A stretch of DNA of 64,000 nucleotides from Stappia sp. TSB10P1A (GTDB lineage: Bacteria > Pseudomonadota > Alphaproteobacteria > Rhizobiales > Stappiaceae). Every line of letters starts with the position of its first letter. Position 1 is the stretch's first letter. The stretch is taken from NCBI RefSeq assembly GCF_900185725.1, contig NZ_FYAU01000032.1:1-64000 (forward strand). Direction: 5' to 3'. The translations under genes were made by a program, and so were the position numbers. Below the pieces are notes generated by a model. That model worked only from the letters and a program-made list of their open reading frames with translations. It did not search any database and was not told the DNA's origin. Of the stretch, positions 57,500 through 64,000 are shown piece after piece.

Positions 57500-59437
57500 T
57501 CAGTCCTCGTCCGCCAGCGCCACCACCGGCGCGCCCTGGTCGACCTGCGCCCCTTCGGTGACGAAGACCGCCTCGACCGTGCCGTCGCGCGGCGCGGTGA
57601 TGGCGTGTTCCATCTTCATCGCCTCGACCACCGCCAGCCGGTCGCCCTTTCCCACCCGGTCGCCGGGCGCGACATCGACGGCAATGACCTTGCCATGCAT
57701 CGGCGCCTTGACGGCGGACGCGGCTTCCGCGTCCTCCGCCACCCGGGCGAGATGGTCGACCAAGGTCACCAGCACGGCGCGCCCGCCCTCCACCGCGTAA
57801 ACGCCCCGGTCGCTGCGCACCACCCGGCCGGCTCCCGTCCGTGGGGCGTCATGGCTGGGGCCCGAAACGCTGGCCTCGCCGCCCCACCAGGAGATCGTCA
57901 CCTCGCGCGGCTCGCCGTCGACCTCGACACCGACGCCGATGCGCCGGATGCCGGCCAGTTCGAACCCGCTGGTCGCCGCGAAAGGATCCTGCCAGCCGGC
58001 TCTCGCGGCCGCGGCTTCCGGCAGCACCAGGGCCGCCACCGCCGCCTCGATCGCTGCCTCGCCGACCCGCCCGGTGGTCAGCCGGGCCAGGTCGCGGTCG
58101 ATCAGCCCGGTGTCGAAGCCGCCCCGGCGCACCTCCTCATGGGCGACCAGCGCGGCAAGGAAGGCGAGATTGTTCTTCGGTCCGGCGATCAGCGAGCGGT
58201 CGAACTGCGCCGCCAGCCGGTCGAGCGCCGTCTGGCGATCCGGCCCATAAGCGATCAGCTTGGCGATCATCGGGTCGTAGAAGGCGGAGATTTCCGCCCC
58301 CGTCTCGACGCCGGTATCGATGCGAACGCCTTCAGTTTCAGGCAGATCCAGCAGATCGAGCCGGCCGGTCGAGGGCAGAAATCCCGTATCCGGGTCCTCC
58401 GCATAGAGCCGCACCTCGACCGCGTGGCCGCTGATGGCGATCTCCTCCTGCGACAGCGGCAGGCCCTCGCCGGAGGCGATGCGGAACTGCCATTCGACGA
58501 GGTCCTGGCCGGTGATCATCTCCGTGACCGGATGCTCGACCTGCAGCCGGGTGTTCATTTCCATGAACCAGAACCCATCGGGGCGCAGTGTCCCCGAGCC
58601 GTCGGCGATGAACTCGATGGTGCCGGCGCCCGCATAGTTGACGGCCTTGGCCGCCGCGACCGCGGCCGCGCCCATCGCCGCGCGGGTCTCCTGCGTCATG
58701 CCGGGAGCCGGCGCCTCCTCCAGCACCTTCTGGTGGCGGCGCTGCGCCGAGCAGTCGCGCTCGAACAGGTGCACGGCATTGCCCTTGCCGTCGCCGAAGA
58801 CCTGGATCTCGATGTGGCGCGGGTTGAGGACAAATTTCTCGATCAGCACCCGGGCATCGCCGAAGGCGGACTTCGCCTCGCGCTGCGCCGAGGCGAGCGC
58901 GGCCTCGAACTCGATCGCCTTGTCCACGCGGCGCATGCCCTTGCCGCCGCCGCCCGCAACCGCCTTGATCAAGACCGGATAGCCGATCTCATAGGCCTTC
59001 TGCTTGAGGAACTCCGCCTCCTGCCGCTCGCCGTGATAGCCCGGCACCACCGGCACGCCGGCCTTCTCCATCAGCGCCTTGGCCCCGTCCTTAAGCCCCA
59101 TGGAGCGGATCGCCGCCGCCGACGGGCCGACGAAAACGATGCCGGCGGCCTTGCAAGCCTCGGCAAAAGCGGCGTTTTCCGACAGGAAGCCGTAGCCGGG
59201 ATGGATCGAGGCCGCCCCTGTCGCCTTGGCCGCCTCCAGGATGCGCGCGCCCACCAGATAGCTCTCCGAGCTCGGCGAGGGACCGATGGCGACCGCCTCG
59301 TCCGCCATGCGCACATGCAGCGCGTCGCGGTCGGCCTCGGAATAGACGGCGATGGTGCGCAGGCCGAGACGGCGCGCGGTCTTGATGATGCGGCAGGCGA
59401 TTTCCCCGCGATTGGCGATCAGCACCGAGTCCAGCAT
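57500..59437 (-). CDS. mccA: Methylcrotonyl-CoA carboxylase biotin-containing subunit
   Basis: A 645-residue protein with biotin carboxylase and biotin carrier domains. The ATP-grasp part has IKAVAGGGGKGMRRVDK, RDCSAQRRHQKVLEEAPAPG, FWFMEMNTRLQVEHPVTEMI and ISGHAVEVRLYAEDP. The carrier domain at the C-terminus has EAMKMEH with biotinylated Lys608. Pairing with the neighbouring carboxyltransferase subunit identifies the leucine-catabolic enzyme (also called LiuD). It lies 63 bases downstream of mccB. Confidence 0.92.
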   Translation of the reverse strand: MLDSVLIANRGEIACRIIKTARRLGLRTIAVYSEADRDALHVRMADEAVAIGPSPSSESYLVGARILEAAKATGAASIHPGYGFLSENAAFAEACKAAGIVFVGPSAAAIRSMGLKDGAKALMEKAGVPVVPGYHGERQEAEFLKQKAYEIGYPVLIKAVAGGGGKGMRRVDKAIEFEAALASAQREAKSAFGDARVLIEKFVLNPRHIEIQVFGDGKGNAVHLFERDCSAQRRHQKVLEEAPAPGMTQETRAAMGAAAVAAAKAVNYAGAGTIEFIADGSGTLRPDGFWFMEMNTRLQVEHPVTEMITGQDLVEWQFRIASGEGLPLSQEEIAISGHAVEVRLYAEDPDTGFLPSTGRLDLLDLPETEGVRIDTGVETGAEISAFYDPMIAKLIAYGPDRQTALDRLAAQFDRSLIAGPKNNLAFLAALVAHEEVRRGGFDTGLIDRDLARLTTGRVGEAAIEAAVAALVLPEAAAARAGWQDPFAATSGFELAGIRRIGVGVEVDGEPREVTISWWGGEASVSGPSHDAPRTGAGRVVRSDRGVYAVEGGRAVLVTLVDHLARVAEDAEAASAVKAPMHGKVIAVDVAPGDRVGKGDRLAVVEAMKMEHAITAPRDGTVEAVFVTEGAQVDQGAPVVALADED

Positions 59438-59500
59438 GGGGTGGGTCCTCGTTGAAAGGGCAGGCGAGCGCGGGGCCGGATGCGCGGCCCGCGACGGGGA

Positions 59501-61108
59501 TTACATGCGGAAGACGCCGAAACGGGTCTCCGGAACCGGGGCGTTGAGCGCGGCGGAGAAGGCAAGGCCAAGCACCGTGCGGGTCTCCTCCGGCAGGATG
59601 ATGCCGTCGTCCCACATCCGCGCCGTGGCGTAATAGGGATGGCCCTCCGCCTCGTATTTCTCGCGGATCGGCGCCTTGAAGGCGGCCTCCTCCTCGGCGC
59701 TCCAACTGCCGCCGTCGCCCTCGATATTGTCGCGCCGGACGGTCGCCAGCACGCTCGCCGCCTGCTCGCCGCCCATCACGGATATCCGCGCATTCGGCCA
59801 CATGAACAGGAAGCGCGGAGCGTAGGCGCGCCCGCACATGCCGTAATTGCCCGCGCCATAGGAGCCGCCGACTATCACCGTCACCTTCGGCACCCTGGCG
59901 CAGGCGACCGCCGTCACCAGCTTGGCGCCGTCCTTGGCGATACCCCCGGCCTCGTACTCCCGCCCGACCATGAAGCCGGTGATGTTCTGCAGGAACAGGA
60001 GCGGAATGCGGCGCTGGCAGCACAGTTCGATGAAATGGGCGCCCTTCAGCGCCGATTCCGAGAACAGGATGCCGTTGTTGGCGACGATGCCGACGGGGAT
60101 ACCCTGGATGCGGGCGAAGCCCGTCACCAGCGTCGTGCCGTAATTCGCCTTGAACTCGTCGAGTTCCGAGCCGTCGACGATGCGGGCGATGACCTCGCGG
60201 ATATCGTATTGCTTCTTGAGGTCGACCGGCACCACCGCGTCGAGATCGCGCGGATCGACCGCCGGCGCCCGCGCGGGGATAAGCGCCAGATCCGGCGCCT
60301 TGGTGCTGTTGAGATTGGCGACGATGCGGCGCGCCTGGGCCAGCGCCTGATCGTCGTCGACCGCGTAGTGATCGGCAACGCCGGAGATGCGGGTATGCAC
60401 GTCGGCGCCGCCCAGATCTTCGGCCGAAACCTCCTCGCCGGTCGCCGCCTTGACCAAGGGCGGACCGGCCAGGAAGATCGTGCCCTGCTGCCGCACGATG
60501 ATGGTTTCGTCAGACATCGCAGGGACATAGGCCCCGCCGGCGGTGCACGAGCCCATCACCACGGCGATCTGCGGGATGCCCATCGCGGACATGTTGGCCT
60601 GGTTGAAGAAGATCCGGCCGAAATGGTCGCGGTCGGGAAACACCTCGGTCTGGTTCGGCAGGTTGGCGCCGCCGGAATCGACCAGATAGATGCAGGGCAG
60701 CCGGTTCTCCATGGCGATCTCCTGCGCCCGCAGGTGCTTCTTGACCGTCAGCGGATAATAGGTGCCGCCCTTGATGGTGGCGTCGTTGCACACGATCATG
60801 CAGTCGCGGCCCGAGACCCGGCCGATGCCGGTGATAAGCCCGGCGCCGTGGATGGCGTCGTCATAGAGGCCATGGGCCGCGAGGCCGCCGATTTCCAGGA
60901 ACGGACTGCCGGGATCGAGCAACCGGGCGACGCGCTCGCGCGGGAGCAACTTGCCACGCGCCAGATGCCGCTGGCGCGCCCGCTCGGGGCCGCCGAGCGC
61001 CGCCGCATGCCGCTTGCCCAAGAGGTCGGCGCGAAGCTCGGCCCAGGCGGCGCGGTTCGCCTCCACCTCCGGCCCGTGGGTCGTGGAATTGCTGCGCAGG
61101 ATCGCCAC
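59501..61108 (-). CDS. mccB: Methylcrotonyl-CoA carboxylase carboxyltransferase subunit
   Basis: A 535-residue carboxyltransferase. The N-terminal half holds [40 protein letters not shown] and [16 protein letters not shown]. The C-terminal half holds [40 protein letters not shown] and [16 protein letters not shown]. The NLPNQ and AGGI motifs favour methylcrotonyl- over propionyl-CoA. The upstream region has a possible MerR-type (LiuR-like) operator. The rest of the liu pathway is not in this window. Confidence 0.93.
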   Translation of the reverse strand: MAILRSNSTTHGPEVEANRAAWAELRADLLGKRHAAALGGPERARQRHLARGKLLPRERVARLLDPGSPFLEIGGLAAHGLYDDAIHGAGLITGIGRVSGRDCMIVCNDATIKGGTYYPLTVKKHLRAQEIAMENRLPCIYLVDSGGANLPNQTEVFPDRDHFGRIFFNQANMSAMGIPQIAVVMGSCTAGGAYVPAMSDETIIVRQQGTIFLAGPPLVKAATGEEVSAEDLGGADVHTRISGVADHYAVDDDQALAQARRIVANLNSTKAPDLALIPARAPAVDPRDLDAVVPVDLKKQYDIREVIARIVDGSELDEFKANYGTTLVTGFARIQGIPVGIVANNGILFSESALKGAHFIELCCQRRIPLLFLQNITGFMVGREYEAGGIAKDGAKLVTAVACARVPKVTVIVGGSYGAGNYGMCGRAYAPRFLFMWPNARISVMGGEQAASVLATVRRDNIEGDGGSWSAEEEAAFKAPIREKYEAEGHPYYATARMWDDGIILPEETRTVLGLAFSAALNAPVPETRFGVFRM

Positions 61109-61192
61109 CTGGTTATCCCCCCGGTTGCTGTCGGGATGAGACGGATATCGCCGCTCCCGACCTGTCGGTTTCTTGCTGAGCGGGACAGTGAA

Positions 61193-61213
61193 TGACGCTT
61201 ACGTTTTAGTCAA
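61193..61213 (-). promoter_or_regulatory. Possible MerR/LiuR-type operator upstream of mccB
   Basis: On the minus strand TTGACTAAAACGTAAGCGTC followed by A, with TGAC and GTCA arms twelve bases apart and ACGT at the centre. It lies in an AT-rich region 85-105 bases before the mccB ATG. LiuR, a MerR-family regulator, controls leucine-degradation genes through ACGT-containing palindromes. The match here is by eye only, and no clear -10 was found. Confidence 0.4.
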
Positions 61214-61256
61214 TACCATCCGTATTTCTCTTTTATTTCATTGTGTTATTTTTCAT

Positions 61257-61904
61257 TCAATCGACCTCGTCGGCGTCGACGACCCAGGGCTCGCGCGCCC
61301 CCCCCCCCCGCCACTCGGCCAGGATCGGATGCGCCATGACCGCCTCCGCATAGGCGCGCTCGACCTTGCCCAGCGGCAGCAGGTAGGTCAGAAACCGGGT
61401 GACGACGGGCGCGAAGAAACAGTCGGCGGCGGAAAACGGCCCGAACAGGAAATCCCCCTCCCCGGCATGGTCGGCGCGGCAGTCCCGCCAGATCTCCCGC
61501 ATCCGCGCAATGTCCCGCGTGGCATCGGGCGAGCGCGGATGCGGCGCCGGCGTGCGCCGCAGGTTCATCGGGTAATGCCCGCGCAGGTCCGGAAAGCCGG
61601 AATGCAACTCGGCGCAGAGCGAGCGCGCCCGCGCCCGCGCCGCCCCGTCCAGCGGCCACAACCGCCCGGCCGGCGCCCGCTCGGCCAGATATTCGATGAT
61701 CGCAAGGGAATCCCACACGGCAAGCTTGCCATCGACCAGCACCGGCACCCGCGCCGCCGGAGAGATCGCCTTGACCCGACTGGCGAATTCCGGCGTGTCG
61801 AGCGGCACCAGCACCTCCTCGAAGTCAAGCCCGGAAAGCTTCGCCGCCGCCCAGGCCCTGAGCGACCAGGAGGAATAGGTCTTGTTGCCGATCACCAGTC
61901 TCAT
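61257..61904 (-). CDS. Glutathione S-transferase family protein
   Basis: A 215-residue GST: MRLVIGNKTYSSWSLRAWAA, PLDTPEFASRVKAISPAARV, PVLVDGKLAVWDSLAIIEYL (cis-Pro and acidic-Ser contacts), then a helical C-terminal domain with FSAADCFFAPVVTRFL. Near the end a run of twelve G on the minus strand (61298-61309) encodes part of EWRGGGAREPWV. The frame must be correct there because EPWV is typical of this subfamily. Substrate unknown. Confidence 0.9.
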   Translation of the reverse strand: MRLVIGNKTYSSWSLRAWAAAKLSGLDFEEVLVPLDTPEFASRVKAISPAARVPVLVDGKLAVWDSLAIIEYLAERAPAGRLWPLDGAARARARSLCAELHSGFPDLRGHYPMNLRRTPAPHPRSPDATRDIARMREIWRDCRADHAGEGDFLFGPFSAADCFFAPVVTRFLTYLLPLGKVERAYAEAVMAHPILAEWRGGGAREPWVVDADEVD

Positions 61905-62020
61905 TCATGCGCTCCCGTACAAAACAGCGAAATAACGCCGGCCTAACGTAATCCTTCGTAAATCTGACAGGGCTAGACTCGTCACTTACTCCCCGCACCC
62001 TCCCGTCCCGACAAGGTCCG

Positions 62021-62629
62021 ATGATCGCCGTTTCGTTGCAAGCCTCCAGACCGGCTTCGGTCGGCTACGCGCTCCTTGCCGCCCTCTCCCTGATGGTGTC
62101 GCTGACGGCGGCGCTGGCGAAACCTGTCCCCGCCGCCGCCGACGCCCAGGCGTTCCGCGTCACCAACACCGCGGTGCTGACCCGCACGCCCGACGGGGTC
62201 ACGGCGACACCGGGTGAACTCGACCAGCGCATCGTCCATATCTCACTGTGCAAGACCGGCGAGAACCTGCTGCTCGACATCGGTACACGGTTGAAATTGT
62301 GGAAGATTCCGGACGGGCTCGCGCGCATAGACTGGCCGCAGGGCACGGGCACGGCGCTGTCGCGCGACGACGCGATCGCCCTGTCCGGCCAGGCCACGGC
62401 GGCCGATGTGCCCACCTGGGGCGCCGAGGTGATCTGGCCGGACCTTGGCCCGGTAACGCTTGTCCTCTTCGAGACGAGCCCGGAAAGCTATGGCGGCCTG
62501 CTGTCCAGCGCCCCCTCCGGGGTGCCGGTGCTGCGGCAGATGATGTTTCAGACCCTCACCCCGCGCTCCCGGCCGCGCGCGCCGGGCATGCCCCGCTCCT
62601 ATCCCGGCGTCGAGACGCTAGCCGATTGA
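62021..62629 (+). CDS. Exported protein of unknown function
   Basis: A 202-residue protein. The N-terminus has a hydrophobic core (VGYALLAALSLMVSLTAALA), consistent with a Sec signal peptide or anchor. The mature part has a predicted beta-rich region (FRVTNTAVLTRTPDGVTATP, AEVIWPDLGPVTLVLFETSP) and a Pro/Arg-rich tail. I recognise no family. Its last 12 bases overlap the 3' end of the convergent rhodanese gene. Confidence 0.6.
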   Translation: MIAVSLQASRPASVGYALLAALSLMVSLTAALAKPVPAAADAQAFRVTNTAVLTRTPDGVTATPGELDQRIVHISLCKTGENLLLDIGTRLKLWKIPDGLARIDWPQGTGTALSRDDAIALSGQATAADVPTWGAEVIWPDLGPVTLVLFETSPESYGGLLSSAPSGVPVLRQMMFQTLTPRSRPRAPGMPRSYPGVETLAD

Positions 62630-63049
62630 TGCGGCTGCCTGTTTGGGGGCGCTGCCGGGAAGCTCGACCGGGCCGCCCGCCTCCCGCCAGGCGGAAAATC
62701 CCCCGCCGACATGGGCGACCGGGGCCAGCCCCATCTCCTGCACCGCGCGGGTCGCCAGCGCCGAGCGCCAGCCGGCGGCACAGAAGAAGACGAAGCGCTT
62801 GTCCTCGCCGAAGACCGGCTTGAAATAGGGGCTCTCCGGGTCGATCCAGAACTCCAGCATGCCGCGCGGCGCATGCACCGCGCCGGGGATACGGCCCTCG
62901 CGCTCCAATTCGCGGATGTCGCGGATATCCACGAAGACGGTGCCTGGATCGCCATGCAGCGCCACCGCCGCGCCGACCTCCAGGGTCTCGACCACGGCTT
63001 CGGCCTCGGCGAGCAAGGCCTTGTATCCCCTGATGATCCGTCCCGTCAT
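62618..63049 (-). CDS. Single-domain rhodanese
   Basis: A 143-residue rhodanese-like protein: TVFVDIRDIRELEREGRIPG, AVHAPRGMLEFWIDPESPYF, then the active-site loop VFFCAAGWRSALATRAVQEM with the catalytic Cys, and VAHVGGGFSAWREAGGPVEL. No signal peptide, so it is cytoplasmic sulfur or thiol chemistry. GGGAGAG precedes the ATG at 63049. Confidence 0.9.
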   Translation of the reverse strand: MTGRIIRGYKALLAEAEAVVETLEVGAAVALHGDPGTVFVDIRDIRELEREGRIPGAVHAPRGMLEFWIDPESPYFKPVFGEDKRFVFFCAAGWRSALATRAVQEMGLAPVAHVGGGFSAWREAGGPVELPGSAPKQAAASIG

Positions 63050-63160
63050 CGCGCTCTCCCCGCAGTCCGGCCGCCCGCCGGCAAGGCCGCCATTGTTTGC
63101 CGGGCCCTGCGCAAATGACAAGCCCTGTCCCCGCGCGTGGCGGCGCGAAAGCATCGTCGG

Positions 63161-63193
63161 AAAACGCGAAAGGGCGCGGATGTCTCCGCGCCC
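63161..63193 (-). terminator. Rho-independent terminator of the small membrane-protein gene
   Basis: On the minus strand GGGCGCGGA-gaca-TCCGCGCCC is followed by TTTCGCGTTTT. It lies 77 bases past the stop of the 43-residue gene and upstream of the rhodanese gene. Confidence 0.8.
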
Positions 63194-63269
63194 CTGGCAA
63201 TTTCTGCAGTTTGATTTTCGCAGTTCATGTGGCCGTCCGGCGCCTCCGCCTTCGCGGGCGCAGCATGTC

Positions 63270-63401
63270 CTATTGGACGATGGCCACCGTCGCGGGCGTG
63301 ACATCCCCGCCGAACACATACATCAGCGCAAGTGCGCCACCCGCCAGGAGAACGACCCAAGCCGTTACGCCCCAACAGGATTTCTGAACCTGTTCGTCCA
63401 T
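63270..63401 (-). CDS. 43-residue single-span membrane protein
   Basis: The ATG at 63401 has AAGGA nine bases upstream. It opens MDEQVQKSCWGVTAWVVLLA, continues through GGALALMYVFGG and ends at TAG (63270-63272). Residues about 11-31 form one hydrophobic helix; the short polar ends suggest an N-in single-pass protein. An excellent ribosome site, a downstream terminator and a possible promoter (TTGCGA, 17 bases, TAAATG near 63475-63505) make this a credible stand-alone gene. Function unknown. It is short enough to be missed by default gene callers. Confidence 0.7.
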   Translation of the reverse strand: MDEQVQKSCWGVTAWVVLLAGGALALMYVFGGDVTPATVAIVQ

Positions 63402-63794
63402 GAAGTTCCTTGTTGTCCGAGTGTTGCGGCGCGTGTTTGCCCCCCGCGCTCACGTTCGGTCCGAGGCGGCATTTAACGATTTGGCAATAATTTCGCAAGC
63501 GCAAAAAAAGGACAAGCTGACCTGCACGTCACGCATGACAGTTCGATGAACCGCCCCAATCCTCTCGGGATTTTTGCGAGAAACCGCGCCGGAAAATTGC
63601 GACGAGCCTCTCAAAATTCGCCGAAATCCGTCTCAAATTTTGAGAAATTTCGAGACTCCCGTCTCGAAATCGCAACCCGGCGCCGCCGCCGAAAACGGGG
63701 ATAAGCGCCGGCGCAGACAAACAGTCGATGAGACATGCAGCCAACGGGGACAAGTGCCGGGGCCGGCCGCGAACGGACCGGCCCGCCGGCCGCC
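63402..63794. other. Intergenic region between the small gene and the second chemoreceptor
   Basis: No gene is supported. One open frame at 63529-63798 (minus) is Arg-rich and crosses the repeats. The right half is an AT-rich island with nested inverted repeats (next entry). Confidence 0.5.
63631..63670. repeat. Nested inverted repeats downstream of the chemoreceptor gene
   Basis: TCTCAAA-t-TTTGAGA (63631-63645) is followed by a perfect ten-base palindrome ATTTCGAGAC-tccc-GTCTCGAAAT (63647-63670). They share the GAGAC/GTCTC core. TTGAGACGGATTT on the minus strand (63636-63624) matches bases 14379-14391 exactly. Possibly a 3' structured region of the chemoreceptor transcript. Confidence 0.7.
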
Positions 63795-64000
63795 TCACGC
63801 GATCGAGCGGGAGGCCTCGCGCACCTTCACCGTCGCCTGCTCGACCCGCTCGGTCTCCTGCGACAGCGACTGCATGTTGGAACTGATCGCCGCGACGCCC
63901 GCATGGGCCTGCTGCATGTTGCTCGAAATGTCGCGGGTGACGATCGACTGCTCCTCGATCGCCGTGGCGACGCTCGACGAAATGTCGCTGATCTCCTCGA
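63795..64000 (-). CDS. Methyl-accepting chemotaxis protein, C-terminal end (partial)
   Basis: The last 67 residues before a TGA (63797-63795). The visible text is receptor coiled coil: EEISDISSSVATAIEEQSIV, TRDISSNMQQAHAGVAAISS, then a polar end. The pattern of Ser/Ala heptads and EEQ is typical of the C-terminal methylation helix of chemoreceptors. The sensor and membrane parts lie outside the window. This is the second chemoreceptor gene in the segment. Confidence 0.85.
   Translation of the reverse strand, partial: EEISDISSSVATAIEEQSIVTRDISSNMQQAHAGVAAISSNMQSLSQETERVEQATVKVREASRSIA

Noticed and set aside
63529-63798. 89-codon frame on the minus strand
   Set aside because: Arg-rich start, crosses the nested inverted repeats, overlaps the chemoreceptor stop and has no ribosome site.

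Overview
The window is a high-GC alphaproteobacterial chromosome segment, and the gene content points to the Rhizobiales/Hyphomicrobiales. Indicators are DivK-PleD, EipB (DUF1849), DUF1489, DUF3572 and DUF2799 proteins, a phasin, the GAAC-N7-GAAC type of SOS box, and the grouping of gatCAB, ruvX, pyrBC, plsY, dprA, topA, rnr, pleD and divK. A Stappia/Pannonibacter-like lineage would fit, but I cannot name a genus from sequence alone. Nearly all genes are housekeeping or conserved accessory genes. I saw no rRNA, tRNA, CRISPR array or prophage.

Layout. 0-4.3 kb: the 3' end of an IS110-type transposase, gatB, and a chromate-resistance pair (rhodanese-ChrB fusion plus chrA). 4.4-9.4 kb: a fatty acid desaturase, an orphan pair of flagellar-export-like proteins (FliK-like and FlhB C-terminal-like), a DUF6455 gene behind an FNR/FixK-type box, a YjhX-type toxin-like gene and a LysE-family exporter. 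9.5-14.4 kb: gor, a DUF2059 gene, rpiA, and a soluble chemoreceptor carrying a PilZ domain. 14.4-17.6 kb: gatC, a GNAT gene and gatA, then an NTF2-like gene with a LexA-type box. 17.6-18.5 kb: an array of REP-like palindromes. 18.6-25.1 kb: an UPF0173 hydrolase, ruvX, an AEC transporter, pyrB, a pyrC-like gene without the metal-binding HxH, plsY and dprA.

25.1-26.7 kb is a second repeat-rich gap with one or two tiny genes. 26.7-33.3 kb holds topA-rnr-DUF983-nudix as a tightly overlapping minus-strand operon, followed by rpmG. Its orientation suggests inversion relative to the arrangement I recall for related genomes. 33.6-38.8 kb: a lipoprotein, pleD and divK, then DUF3572, a HAD-like gene and dinB. 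38.8-41.8 kb: a GntR regulator divergent from an Ntn-asparaginase and an orphan amino-acid binding protein. 41.9-48.1 kb: eipB, ridA, a GDPD, a FemAB-like gene, a HIT protein, a GST and azlCD. 48.3-54.3 kb: clpS-clpA, a phasin and a D,D-carboxypeptidase with a SPOR-like tail. 54.3-64 kb: a J-domain membrane protein, a VWA protein, panC, DUF1489, mccB-mccA (leucine catabolism), a GST, an unknown secreted protein, a rhodanese, a 43-residue membrane protein and the 3' end of a second chemoreceptor.

No complete new defence or biosynthetic system is evident. The best leads are regulatory and structural: an SOS box on an NTF2-like gene, an FNR-type box at the class II position before a DUF6455 gene, shared structured AT-rich tails behind both chemoreceptor genes, the two mosaic repeat arrays with the apparent inversion, and small unannotated genes.
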